Assembly (NCBI GenBank): GCA_029940375.1
Contig: JAPYUX010000001.1
Span: 252,038 to 316,037, forward strand
Origin: Dehalococcoidia bacterium
GTDB lineage: Bacteria; Chloroflexota; Dehalococcoidia; Lucifugimonadales; Lucifugimonadaceae
Length of the DNA: 64,000 bases
Direction: 5' to 3'
A program made the translations under genes and the position numbers. Of the stretch, positions 54,534-63,632 are shown piece by piece (within the stretch, counting starts at the first letter, position 1; every line of letters begins with the position of its first letter). The notes below the pieces were generated by a model. That model was given only the letters and a program-made list of their open reading frames with translations. It was not told the DNA's origin and did no database searches.

Positions 54534-55493
54534 TTATTTATCTTGAGTAAGTTGTAAAAAGATTTCTTCTAATGTCATAGGAAGTGGTGTTAAATTTCTT
54601 AATCCCCAACCATTATCTACTATTAGTTTTGCTATTTTTTCTGATGAATTATTATTTGATTTGGTATCTACTAGTATTGAATGATAATTTTCTTTTGAAG
54701 CCTGATCTAACTTTTCTGCTCTAGTATCACTTCTTACATCTATTATATTTTTAATTTTTCTTATTGCAGATATTGCTGTTTTAGGATCTATGCCAGATAC
54801 TCCTAATTCAATTCTTTCATTACCTGAAAGTCTTTGTGACAAATTAGAAGGCTTATCATCAGCAACAATTCTACCATCTGAAATTACTAAAACTCTGGGA
54901 CATATTGTCGATACTTCCGGAAGAATATGGGAAGAAATAAGTAGCGTGTGAGATTGTCCTAATTGACTAATCAATTCTCTAGTTTCCACAACCTGTATTG
55001 GGTCTATACCAATCGTTGGTTCATCCATAATTAAAACGTCTGGTTCATGTAAAATTGCTTGGGCAATTCCGGTTCTTTGTCTATAGCCTTTTGATAACTT
55101 ACCAACGAGAGTATTTCTGTAATCTCCTAACTTAACATGATCAATAACTTTAGGTATTCTTTCTTCAACCCATTTTCTACTCATTCCTCTAATTCTGCCC
55201 ATAAAAGTTAGATAATCTATAACTGTCATATCAAGATACAGTGGTACAGTTTCTGGTAAATAGCCGATATGTTTTCTAGCTTCAAGCGAGTATTTTACTG
55301 TATCAAATCCACTTACAGTAATATTCCCTGATGTGGGGGGAAGATATCCTGTAATTGTACGCATGGTAGTTGTCTTACCTGCACCATTAGGACCTAAGAA
55401 TCCTACTATTTCTCCTTTTAAAACTTCAAAAGAAACGTCTATCACGGCCGGATATGGGCCGAAATTTTTATACATGTGTTCTACTCTAATCAT
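54534..55493 (-). CDS. ABC transporter ATPase, GldA-like
   Basis: A 319-residue ATPase. Walker A is FLGPNGAGKTTTMR near residues 32-45; the signature LSKGYRQRTGIAQAI near 133; Walker B VLIMDEPTIGIDP near 151-163 with the H-loop LISSHILPEV. The roughly 100-residue C-terminal domain after 215 is typical of GldA. First gene of GldA-GldF-GldG-DUF4340. It is divergent from the cysteine desulfurase gene across a 97-base gap that must hold promoters for both. Confidence 0.93.
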   Translation of the reverse strand: MIRVEHMYKNFGPYPAVIDVSFEVLKGEIVGFLGPNGAGKTTTMRTITGYLPPTSGNITVSGFDTVKYSLEARKHIGYLPETVPLYLDMTVIDYLTFMGRIRGMSRKWVEERIPKVIDHVKLGDYRNTLVGKLSKGYRQRTGIAQAILHEPDVLIMDEPTIGIDPIQVVETRELISQLGQSHTLLISSHILPEVSTICPRVLVISDGRIVADDKPSNLSQRLSGNERIELGVSGIDPKTAISAIRKIKNIIDVRSDTRAEKLDQASKENYHSILVDTKSNNNSSEKIAKLIVDNGWGLRNLTPLPMTLEEIFLQLTQDK

Positions 55494-55553
55494 ATTTAAA
55501 TTTTCCTATACAAAAAAAATTACGTAAATTAAGTTTATCTAAAATTGTGAAAA

Positions 55554-55583
55554 TGCACATTATTGTAGAAGAACATTTATAAT
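55554..55583 (+). promoter_or_regulatory. Putative promoter of cysteine desulfurase, possibly leaderless
   Basis: TATAAT at 55578-55583 is preceded by TGCACA (55554-55559; 4 of 6 consensus) with an 18-base spacer. The -10 box ends only 7 bases before the ATG at 55591, so transcription would begin at or within a base of the start codon. No ribosome site is seen in front of the ATG. Confidence 0.38.
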
Positions 55584-55590
55584 TATTTAT

Positions 55591-56763
55591 ATGAGTTTAG
55601 ATATTGAAAATATATATGTTGATAATGCAGCTACTACTAAAGTCACTTCAGAAGTTTTAGATGAAATGCTACCTTATTTTTCTGAAAACTTTGCTAATCC
55701 TTCCGGTTTGTATTTGATGAGCCAAGATTCAAGAGCCGCAGTCGAATTTTCAAGAGAAAAAATTGCTAAAACTATAAATTCAAGTAATTCAGAAATAATA
55801 TTTACTAGTGGTGGTACTGAGTCTGACAATTTGGCTTTTAAAGGTTTGTTAGGGAATAAAATTAAAAATGATCAAAATGAAATTATAATTTCTACAATTG
55901 AACATCATGCAATTATACATCCTGCAGAACAAATGAAGGAATTAGGTTACTCAATTTTTCACTGTCCTATAAATAAAAAAGGATTTGTTGAAATAGATTC
56001 TTTAAATAAATTAATTACTAACAAGACAAAGTTTATTTCTGTTATGTACGCGAATAATGAAATAGGAACCATACAGAGAATAAAAAAACTTGTTGAGATG
56101 ACTCGCAAGAAAGAAAAAGAATTTGGAACAGAAATTATTTTTCATACTGATGCAGTTCAAGCGGTTGGAAAAATACAAATTGATGTTAAAGATTTAGATG
56201 TTGATGCCTTATCAATATCCGCACATAAATTTAATGGCCCTAAAGGAATAGGGGCTTTGTTTTTAAAAGAGAAACACACGATTAACCCATTGATAGATGG
56301 AGGAGGACAGGAAAGACAAAATAGGTCTGGGACAGAAAATGTCCCCAATATAGTCGGATTTGGTAAAGCAATTGAACTAGCAGAAAAAAATAGATTGAAA
56401 TTTTGTGAACATACGTTATCTTTAAAAATGGAATTTATAAATCAAATCAAAAACGATTTCCAAGAAATTATTTTTCACAGTGAAATCGAAGAATCTCTTC
56501 CAAATATAATTAATTTTTCTATACCAAATGTACATGGTGAACCAATTCTTATAGCTCTTGATTTCAAGCAAATTATGGCAAGTAGTGGAAGTGCTTGTTC
56601 TACAGCTTCAACGGAACCTTCTCATGTACTTTTAGCTAAAGGAATTGATAAACAGACTGCACTAGGTTCAATAAGGATTTCTTTTGGAATCAATAATACG
56701 TTTGAAGAAATTAAGTACATCAATAAGTCTATTATAGAAGTTATAAATGATCTAAAATCATAA
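55591..56763 (+). CDS. Cysteine desulfurase (NifS/IscS-like)
   Basis: A 390-residue PLP enzyme that takes sulfur from cysteine for Fe-S clusters, thiamine and tRNA thiolation. Motifs: YVDNAATTKVTSEV, FTSGGTESDNLA, EHHAIIHP, HTDAVQAVGK, PLP Lys K213 in SAHKFNGPKGIGA, and the active Cys C336 in SSGSACSTAS. This is the class I NifS/IscS type with a C-terminal Cys loop. The window's mrp, miaB, thiE and mnmA all depend on such sulfur. mnmA in many genomes lies next to this gene; here it is about 7 kb away. No iscU is nearby. Confidence 0.92.
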   Translation: MSLDIENIYVDNAATTKVTSEVLDEMLPYFSENFANPSGLYLMSQDSRAAVEFSREKIAKTINSSNSEIIFTSGGTESDNLAFKGLLGNKIKNDQNEIIISTIEHHAIIHPAEQMKELGYSIFHCPINKKGFVEIDSLNKLITNKTKFISVMYANNEIGTIQRIKKLVEMTRKKEKEFGTEIIFHTDAVQAVGKIQIDVKDLDVDALSISAHKFNGPKGIGALFLKEKHTINPLIDGGGQERQNRSGTENVPNIVGFGKAIELAEKNRLKFCEHTLSLKMEFINQIKNDFQEIIFHSEIEESLPNIINFSIPNVHGEPILIALDFKQIMASSGSACSTASTEPSHVLLAKGIDKQTALGSIRISFGINNTFEEIKYINKSIIEVINDLKS

Positions 56764-56784
56764 TTAGTGAATATTCTCTAGACT

Positions 56785-57633
56785 ATGAATAAAAAAACTA
56801 ATACTAAACCTACATTAGATTACGGCAAATTTTCTCGTGAAAAAGAAAAAATTGATATTGCATTTAATCATATAATCAATAATGAATATGAATATGGACC
56901 TGTGTTCGAAAAAACAGAAAAAAAATACTCTGTAAAAAAAATAGAAACTTCCTCTACAACACCTTTGATAAGCAGACTATATTTTACTTTCCAAATTGAT
57001 AAATATGATGAATCTGGAGATGAATATGTAGAAATAGATTCAGATAATAAAATACTTACAAGAAGAATCACATTATTCCCTAAGCAAAAAAAACCACTAC
57101 CTTTAATATTAATCACAGTTTTTTCTTTGTTGATAGCAATAATTGTTATCCCATGGGTACTGTTGAATTCAGATAGTGCCGATCCATTATATAAAGCAGG
57201 GAAAGTCTTATGGATTAAAAGTGAAGAACCTGTTTTCCAAAAAATTGTAAATTATGAAGGCCCAGATGCAATTTCCGGGAAGTTACGTAATTGGGAAATA
57301 ACTGGGATTGATGATCAGAATTATCTAGGATTGGTTAAGCTAAAAATAATTAACGAAACAGCGAATACAATTACACTAGATATCAATGAAGAATGTGCCG
57401 AACTGCTGGCATCAAATAAAAAGACGTACTATCCTACAAATTCTCTTACGAAAGCGTATGATGTATCTAAAATAAACAAAAAAAACCAAATGGATTTTGT
57501 TCCATTATGGGGAACAGTTGAATTAACAGCGGGTACAATGGTTACAGGATATTTAGTCTTTGATCTACCTAATGGTGTGACATTTAGTCGTTTACGATGG
57601 ATAGCAAGTGATACTGTAACCATAAACTATTAG
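56785..57633 (+). CDS. Single-pass membrane protein with external DUF4352-like domain
   Basis: A 282-residue protein. The N-terminal 110 residues are polar and probably cytoplasmic, with an acidic-basic mix. One transmembrane helix follows at about 110-130 (LPLILITVFSLLIAIIVIPW). The outer 150 residues form a beta-rich domain in which WEITGIDDQNYLGLVKLKII, LDINEECAELLASNKKTYYP and GTMVTGYLVFDLP match the DUF4352 (telokin-like) pattern. DUF4352 proteins are usually lipoproteins of unknown role. It lies between cysteine desulfurase (21 bases) and mutS (6 bases) on one transcript. No specific function is assigned. Confidence 0.65.
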   Translation: MNKKTNTKPTLDYGKFSREKEKIDIAFNHIINNEYEYGPVFEKTEKKYSVKKIETSSTTPLISRLYFTFQIDKYDESGDEYVEIDSDNKILTRRITLFPKQKKPLPLILITVFSLLIAIIVIPWVLLNSDSADPLYKAGKVLWIKSEEPVFQKIVNYEGPDAISGKLRNWEITGIDDQNYLGLVKLKIINETANTITLDINEECAELLASNKKTYYPTNSLTKAYDVSKINKKNQMDFVPLWGTVELTAGTMVTGYLVFDLPNGVTFSRLRWIASDTVTINY

Positions 57634-57639
57634 TTTTAA

Positions 57640-60201
57640 ATGAAAAAAAAATCTAAAGAGAACCTACAAAAATTATCACCTGGACGAAGACAATATTTGA
57701 ATATAAAAAATCAATATCAAGATTGCCTTTTATTGTATCGTATGGGAGATTTTTACGAAACCTTTGATGAAGATGCAAAAATTTTATCTTCAGTTTTAGA
57801 TATTGCATTAACAGCTAGAGATGTAGGAGCAAAAAATAAAGTTCCACTTGCTGGAATCCCTTACCATTCTCTTGATAACAGCCTTGTAAAATTGATGGAT
57901 TCTGGATTGAAAGTTGCGATTGCAGAACAAACATCTGATCCAAAAGATGCCAAGGGAATTGTTGATCGTGCGGTAACAAGAGTTATTACACCAGGTACAA
58001 TCACCGCTCCTGATATGTTAAATGCTAATGAGCATAATTTCTTAGTAAGTATTGTCATCGACAAAGATGAAGTGGATATAAGCGCTTTAGATGTTTCTAC
58101 AGGTAAATTTGAAACATATTTTAGTGATTTACTTAATCTCCAAAATGAAATTGAAAGACTAAATCCCAAAGAAATTATTTTTGTTAAAGGTGATAAAAAA
58201 ATTATAGATGAATATTTTTCAAATTATCATTTGAGAGAATATAAGGGAGAAGTAAGAAATGTTAATATTGCCCGAAACGTTATACTTTCACATTTTGAAA
58301 TTGAAAACCTTTCTCAAATACAATTAGAAAATCGTAAGACTTTGTTAATGTCTGTTGGGATTATTCTTGATTATATTAATTCAAATTACAAAGATTATCT
58401 GAAAAATATTATCTCGCTTAATAATATTGATCGTTCAAAGGATATGATACTGGATTTTGTAACACTTAGAGACCTTGAAATAACAAAATCACTTACAGGA
58501 ACTAATGAAGAAAATACGCTTTATCAGTTTATGGATAGAACTAAGACTCCGATGGGAGCTAGACTTTTAAGAAATCTCATTCTCACTCCATCACAAGATC
58601 TGGAATTGATAAATGACAGACAAAATAAAATCCAATGGTTCAATCAACAGCATGTTCCTCTTCAGGATCTGGATGAAAAACTGGGAAGAATAAACGATAT
58701 TGAAAGAATAATTAATAGGATTTTTATAAAAAACTGTTCAGTTAGAGATTTGATATCTCTTTACCATAGCCTCAATATAATACCTGAAATATTTAATCTT
58801 CTAGCAGAATCTAATTTCTCTCTAAAATCTAATTTAAAAGAAATAAATGATATCTCTGAATATTTGATAACTTCAATCAATATGGATACTTCGTCTGTTG
58901 TTGGTTCCGGAGAAATAATAAAAAAAGGATTCAACTCGGATCTTGATGATCTTGTTGAAATGAAATTCCATTCAAATTCATTGATATTACAATTAGAAGA
59001 TTCTGAAAGAAAAAGAACACAAATTAATAATTTAAAGGTTAGATATAACAGGGTATTTGGATATTATATTGAAATTACCAAATCACATTTAAATAATATT
59101 CCAGACAATTATATTCGACGTCAAACATTAGCTAATGCAGAAAGATTTTACACAGATGAATTGAAAGATTTGGAGGAGAAAATACTAAATGCTGATGAAA
59201 AAATACATAACCTTGAAGTACTTATTTTTGACCAAGTGTGTGAGAATTTATCTTCCTTCAAAAAAACATTGCTGCAATTGAGCAACGAAATAGCAATAAT
59301 TGATTCAATTTATTCACTTGCAAAAATTGCATATGAAAATAATTGGGTACGACCGATAGTCTCGGATGACAAGAATTTTGAAATCAAAGATGCACTTCAT
59401 CCTGTTATTGATAAAATACTTGGATTCGGAACTTTTGTACCAAATGACATCAGTTTTAAAAAGGATCAAAATACAGCAATAATAACCGGAGCTAATATGG
59501 CTGGTAAATCTACTTTCTTGAGAACAATCGCAATACAATTTATTTTGGCCCAAATAGGTTCTTTTGTACCTGCTTCAAGATGCAAGATAGGAGTAGTAGA
59601 CAGGATTTTTACTAGAACCGGATTAACCGATGATATAAGTGCAGGTAAATCAACATTCTTAATTGAAATGGAGGAAACTGCTAGAATTTTAAGGCTTGCG
59701 ACCAACAAATCATTTGCGATACTGGATGAAATAGGGCGGGGGACCAGTACCTATGATGGATTGGCTATAGCATGGGCTATTTTAGAATATATAAACAGTA
59801 ATCCTCATAAGCAATTCAGGACTTTATTTGCAACTCATTATCATGAATTGACAGATCTCCCAGATTTATATAAAAATATAATCAATTTACATGTTGCAGT
59901 AAAAGAAGAAAATAACTCAATTAATTTTCTTCACAGGATTGTTGAAGGGACGTCTGAAAGGTCCTATGGAATCAATGTCGCGGAGATTGCTGGTCTTCCA
60001 GAAGAGGTTATTTCCAAATCAAAGATTTTGTTGGATAAGTTTGAAAACAATACTATTACCACAGAAGAAGGTTTTCAAATGAATTTATTCAATGATAATA
60101 ATGATGAAGTAATTGAAAAATTAAAGTCTCTTGATTTAAATACAATGTCACCCATTGATGCAATTAATTTATTAAATAATATAAAGAAACAAATAGATTA
60201 A
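57640..60201 (+). CDS. mutS: DNA mismatch repair protein MutS
   Basis: An 853-residue mismatch-recognition ATPase. The mismatch-binding Phe-x-Glu is visible early as GDFYETF (residues 31-37). Walker A is GANMAGKSTFLR near 618-629, and DEIGRGTSTYDGLAIAWAI and FATHYHEL are in the ATPase core. The C-terminal helix-turn-helix region is retained (SYGINVAEIAGLPEEVISKSK). This is MutS1 by length and domain order. It follows the DUF4352-like gene by 6 bases and ends about 38 bases before the convergent pyrophosphatase stop. mutL is not in the window. Confidence 0.96.
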   Translation: MKKKSKENLQKLSPGRRQYLNIKNQYQDCLLLYRMGDFYETFDEDAKILSSVLDIALTARDVGAKNKVPLAGIPYHSLDNSLVKLMDSGLKVAIAEQTSDPKDAKGIVDRAVTRVITPGTITAPDMLNANEHNFLVSIVIDKDEVDISALDVSTGKFETYFSDLLNLQNEIERLNPKEIIFVKGDKKIIDEYFSNYHLREYKGEVRNVNIARNVILSHFEIENLSQIQLENRKTLLMSVGIILDYINSNYKDYLKNIISLNNIDRSKDMILDFVTLRDLEITKSLTGTNEENTLYQFMDRTKTPMGARLLRNLILTPSQDLELINDRQNKIQWFNQQHVPLQDLDEKLGRINDIERIINRIFIKNCSVRDLISLYHSLNIIPEIFNLLAESNFSLKSNLKEINDISEYLITSINMDTSSVVGSGEIIKKGFNSDLDDLVEMKFHSNSLILQLEDSERKRTQINNLKVRYNRVFGYYIEITKSHLNNIPDNYIRRQTLANAERFYTDELKDLEEKILNADEKIHNLEVLIFDQVCENLSSFKKTLLQLSNEIAIIDSIYSLAKIAYENNWVRPIVSDDKNFEIKDALHPVIDKILGFGTFVPNDISFKKDQNTAIITGANMAGKSTFLRTIAIQFILAQIGSFVPASRCKIGVVDRIFTRTGLTDDISAGKSTFLIEMEETARILRLATNKSFAILDEIGRGTSTYDGLAIAWAILEYINSNPHKQFRTLFATHYHELTDLPDLYKNIINLHVAVKEENNSINFLHRIVEGTSERSYGINVAEIAGLPEEVISKSKILLDKFENNTITTEEGFQMNLFNDNNDEVIEKLKSLDLNTMSPIDAINLLNNIKKQID

Positions 60202-60239
60202 TTTTTTAATAAAATTGATCTAGGTAAGAATTTTTAAAT

Positions 60240-62297
60240 TTAAGAAAGACTCAAAAATAGTGGCCCAAAAATAATAGATACTATTGCCATTAATTTCATC
60301 AGGATATTAATAGCGGGTCCGGATGTATCCTTGAATGGATCTCCTACTGTATCTCCTGTAACCGCAGCTGCGTGGCTATCAGAACCTTTTCCTCCATGAT
60401 TTCCTAGTTCTATATATTTTTTCGCGTTGTCCCACGCGCCACCTGAATTAGCCATAAATATAGCTAATAAAAATCCAGAAACTATAGATCCGGCCAACAA
60501 TCCACCTAACGCATTTGCGCCCAGAAATGGTATGATGCCGACTACTATTGGCGTGATTATTGCTAGTAATCCTGGAAGTATCATTGCTTTTAGCGATCCT
60601 GTAGTAGATATTTCTACTGCCTTGGCTGCATCTGGTTTCACACCTTTTTTACCTTCTTTAAGCCCAGGTATTTCCCTGAATTGCCTTCTTACTTCTTCAA
60701 TCATTTCACCTGCGGCAGTACCAACCGCTTGCATTGTCAAACCAGCAAACACAAATGGTAATAAACCACCAATAATCATACCAACCAAAACTTTTGGATC
60801 CATAATGTTAAGTGAAGTGATTCCAGCAACAGTTCCATAGGTTGCCATAAGAGCTAATGCGGTTAAAACAGCTGACCCAATTGCAAATCCTTTTCCGGTT
60901 GCTGCAGTAGTATTGCCTAACGCATCCAATGCATCAGTTCGTTCCCTAACTTTGGGATCTAGACCTGCTTGCTCTGCAATTCCGCCAGCATTATCTGCTA
61001 CAGGGCCATATGCGTCTGTCGCAAGTGTTATACCCAATGTAGATAACATTCCTACAGCTGCCAGTCCTATTCCGTACAATCCAAGTATCGGAGTTTCTTG
61101 TCCTCCTGCTAAAACGAAAGATAGCATTATACCAACAATAATAGCGATTGTAGGAATTATGGTAGAGTAGAGACCTACAGCAATTCCAGCTATTATAGTT
61201 GATGAATGACCTGTTTCGGATTGAGCAGCTATCCATTTTACTGGACGATATTCATAAGATGTAAAATATTCTGTTGCAGTTCCAATAACAATTCCTACCA
61301 AAAGACCAACCACTATAACCCAAAATAGATTGAAATTGATTTCATTGAAGTAAATATATAAACCACTTCCAATCAATGTTAATATTCCCGCTCCAAAGAT
61401 AGCGTATCTTAAGGTCCAAAGAAGTTGACCCATTGTTGCATTATCCTTTGTTCTAACTAGGAAAGTACCAATTATTGAAGAGACTATTCCTATACTTGCA
61501 ATAATAACTGGAAGAATTACTAATTGGTCGCTTATGCTCTTAGTAGCAGCGACAGCCAATGCAATTGTCGCTATTATGGATCCGGCATATGATTCAAATA
61601 AATCTGCTCCCATTCCAGCTACATCACCTACGTTGTCTCCAACGTTGTCTGCTATAACTGCCGGATTTCTTGGATCATCTTCTGGTAAACCTTCTTCTAC
61701 CTTACCTACCAAATCAGCACCAACATCTGCAGCCTTGGTAAATATTCCGCCGCCGACGCGTGCGAACAAAGCTATGCTACTGGCACCAAAACCAAATCCT
61801 GCAATTACTGTAGCACTTTCAAAAAGCATATAAAGAACTCCAACTCCTAAAAGACCTATACCCACTACTGTAAATCCCATGACTGCGCCAGTTGAAAATG
61901 CAACATTTAGCGCTTTGTTTAAGCTTGTTTGAGCGGCCTCTGTAGTACGAGTATTTCCTCTTACAGCTGTTGACATTCCAATGAATCCAGCTAGGGCAGA
62001 GCCAAATGCTCCAACCAAGTAAGAAATCGACATGTTTATGTTTCCTTGGCTTTGACCTATTATTCCGAATACATCCAGATCAATAAATAAAATCAATACT
62101 ATAAATACTGTGATAACAAAGAATGCAAGGATCGTATACTCTTTTTTCAGGAAAGCCATTGCACCTTCCTTTATTAAATTCCCTATTTCAATTACATCGT
62201 TGTTTTCAACTTTGCTTCTTTGCACGCGTAAAAATAATAATGAAGCGGTTACCAATGCTATAGCTGCTGCAACAATTCCGTAGACGATTTCTGACAT
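60240..62297 (-). CDS. hppA: Membrane-bound pyrophosphatase, K+-dependent type
   Basis: A 685-residue ion-pumping pyrophosphatase with about 16 helices that uses PPi to export H+ or Na+. The catalytic motif is in VGADLVGKVEEGLPEDDPRN, and the later GDTVGDPFKDTSGPA is also diagnostic. The K+-dependence site reads GNTTAATGKGFAIG: Ala465 and Gly468 where K+-independent enzymes have Lys and Thr, so this is the K+-stimulated class. Whether it pumps Na+, H+ or both cannot be told by eye. I prefer the ATG at 62297, with GGGGG about 5 bases upstream, over a TTG one codon earlier. Confidence 0.94.
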   Translation of the reverse strand: MSEIVYGIVAAAIALVTASLLFLRVQRSKVENNDVIEIGNLIKEGAMAFLKKEYTILAFFVITVFIVLILFIDLDVFGIIGQSQGNINMSISYLVGAFGSALAGFIGMSTAVRGNTRTTEAAQTSLNKALNVAFSTGAVMGFTVVGIGLLGVGVLYMLFESATVIAGFGFGASSIALFARVGGGIFTKAADVGADLVGKVEEGLPEDDPRNPAVIADNVGDNVGDVAGMGADLFESYAGSIIATIALAVAATKSISDQLVILPVIIASIGIVSSIIGTFLVRTKDNATMGQLLWTLRYAIFGAGILTLIGSGLYIYFNEINFNLFWVIVVGLLVGIVIGTATEYFTSYEYRPVKWIAAQSETGHSSTIIAGIAVGLYSTIIPTIAIIVGIMLSFVLAGGQETPILGLYGIGLAAVGMLSTLGITLATDAYGPVADNAGGIAEQAGLDPKVRERTDALDALGNTTAATGKGFAIGSAVLTALALMATYGTVAGITSLNIMDPKVLVGMIIGGLLPFVFAGLTMQAVGTAAGEMIEEVRRQFREIPGLKEGKKGVKPDAAKAVEISTTGSLKAMILPGLLAIITPIVVGIIPFLGANALGGLLAGSIVSGFLLAIFMANSGGAWDNAKKYIELGNHGGKGSDSHAAAVTGDTVGDPFKDTSGPAINILMKLMAIVSIIFGPLFLSLS

Positions 62298-62389
62298 CAA
62301 TGACCCCCAAAGTAAATAATTAAGTAAAAAATATAACCGTTACATATTCTTATGTTTTTTTTCAAAAAGCAATATATAAAAAGATGTTA

Positions 62390-63016
62390 TTAGAAAAATT
62401 TTGTGAATCTCTCAGTAGCTTTTTTAGGATCCTTTGATAATGTTATTGCGGTTACTATACAAACTGAATCAACTCCAGTTTCCAGAACTTCTTCTATGTT
62501 ATTATCTTTTATTCCCCCAATAGCCACTATTGGTTTTCTGCTTATCTTTTTAGCCTCGACTAACAGATTTAAACTTGCAGGTCGAGTATTTGTTTTTGTG
62601 TCAGTTGAATAAATACTTCCAACAGCGATGTAATCACAAGAATTATTATTTGATTCTTCTATTTCCTTTTTTGTTGCATTGGAAGAACCGATGATTAGAT
62701 CTTTATCTGTAATTTTTTTTACATGATCTGGAGAGATATCACTTTGTCCTAAATGAACACCGTCACTATTAGAAATTATTGCTATGTCAACACGATCGTT
62801 AACAATGAAAAATGCATTGTATGAGTTACAAAGTTCTGATATTTTTATAGCCCAATTAACTGTATCTCGAATATTGTCAGCTTTATTACGTAATTGAATA
62901 ATATTTGCCCCGCCATCTAGTACTTGTTGAGCAATATTCACTGGATCTTTTGAGTTAATAAATGAAGGATCAATTATTACATAAAGCCCGCTAAATTTTT
63001 TAGTTTTTAAATTCAT
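62390..63016 (-). CDS. thiE: Thiamine-phosphate synthase
   Basis: A 208-residue TIM-barrel enzyme joining HMP-pyrophosphate and thiazole phosphate. Motifs: GLYVIIDPSF, GGANIIQLRNK near residues 36-46, FIVNDRVDIAIISNSDGVHLGQSD near 70-93, IGSSNATKKEI, YIAVGSIYSTDTK, and KPIVAIGGI in the last strands. Somewhat short but complete. No TPP riboswitch precedes it, because it starts inside rnhB (17-base overlap) and so relies on upstream transcription. Confidence 0.9.
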   Translation of the reverse strand: MNLKTKKFSGLYVIIDPSFINSKDPVNIAQQVLDGGANIIQLRNKADNIRDTVNWAIKISELCNSYNAFFIVNDRVDIAIISNSDGVHLGQSDISPDHVKKITDKDLIIGSSNATKKEIEESNNNSCDYIAVGSIYSTDTKTNTRPASLNLLVEAKKISRKPIVAIGGIKDNNIEEVLETGVDSVCIVTAITLSKDPKKATERFTKFF

Positions 63017-63632
63017 GATTAGATTTTATAGGTTCAAATGTTTTTCTATGATATTTTGTTATTCCATATTTATCTATTAATGCCATATGCTCTTTTGTAC
63101 CATATCCTTTATGTTTCCCAAATAAATAATTTGGATATTCTTTCGATACATTTTCTATCATATATTTATCTCTTGATACCTTTGCAACGATTGAAGCTGC
63201 AGAAATGCTTTTTGAAATTTGGTCACCTTTTATTATATTTTTTTGAGGTATTTCTGTTTCATCAATTGAAATGCTATCAATAAGTAAAAAATCTGGCTTT
63301 ATTTCAAGATTTGATATTGCTCTGATCATGGATAGTTTTACTGCTTTTACTATTCCGACATTATCTATTTCATCTGAAGAAGCACTTCCGACTGCACTTG
63401 TATGTGACGTTTTTTTTATATACTCGGATAAAATTTCTCTTTGTTTTGGAGCAATTTTTTTTGAATCATTGATTTTCCTAAATAAATCATCAGGATCTTC
63501 AAAATTTTCTTTTAGTATTACTGCACCTGAATACACTGGACCAGCAATACATCCTCTACCAACTTCATCTAATCCACAAATATAATTAAATGACTTTCCC
63601 CAAAGTTTTTTTTCTAGCTCCAAATTCGACAT
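63000..63632 (-). CDS. rnhB: Ribonuclease HII
   Basis: A 210-residue nuclease that cuts RNA in RNA-DNA hybrids and removes single ribonucleotides. The signature ICGLDEVGRGCIAGPVYSGAVIL contains the first catalytic pair D22-E23. A later LLIDSISID supplies another acidic residue. SAASIVAKVSRDKYM and FGKHKGYGTKEHMALI, diagnostic for RnhB, follow. The ATG at 63632 lies within the 3' end of mnmA (47-base overlap). A TTG three codons on would still overlap by 38 bases. The 3' end overlaps thiE. Confidence 0.94.
   Translation of the reverse strand: MSNLELEKKLWGKSFNYICGLDEVGRGCIAGPVYSGAVILKENFEDPDDLFRKINDSKKIAPKQREILSEYIKKTSHTSAVGSASSDEIDNVGIVKAVKLSMIRAISNLEIKPDFLLIDSISIDETEIPQKNIIKGDQISKSISAASIVAKVSRDKYMIENVSKEYPNYLFGKHKGYGTKEHMALIDKYGITKYHRKTFEPIKSNHEFKN

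Noticed and set aside
62301..62389. A thiamine pyrophosphate riboswitch near thiE
   Set aside because: thiE starts within rnhB on the same strand, so no leader exists; the gap here lies downstream of thiE and upstream of hppA and shows no TPP-box conserved elements.
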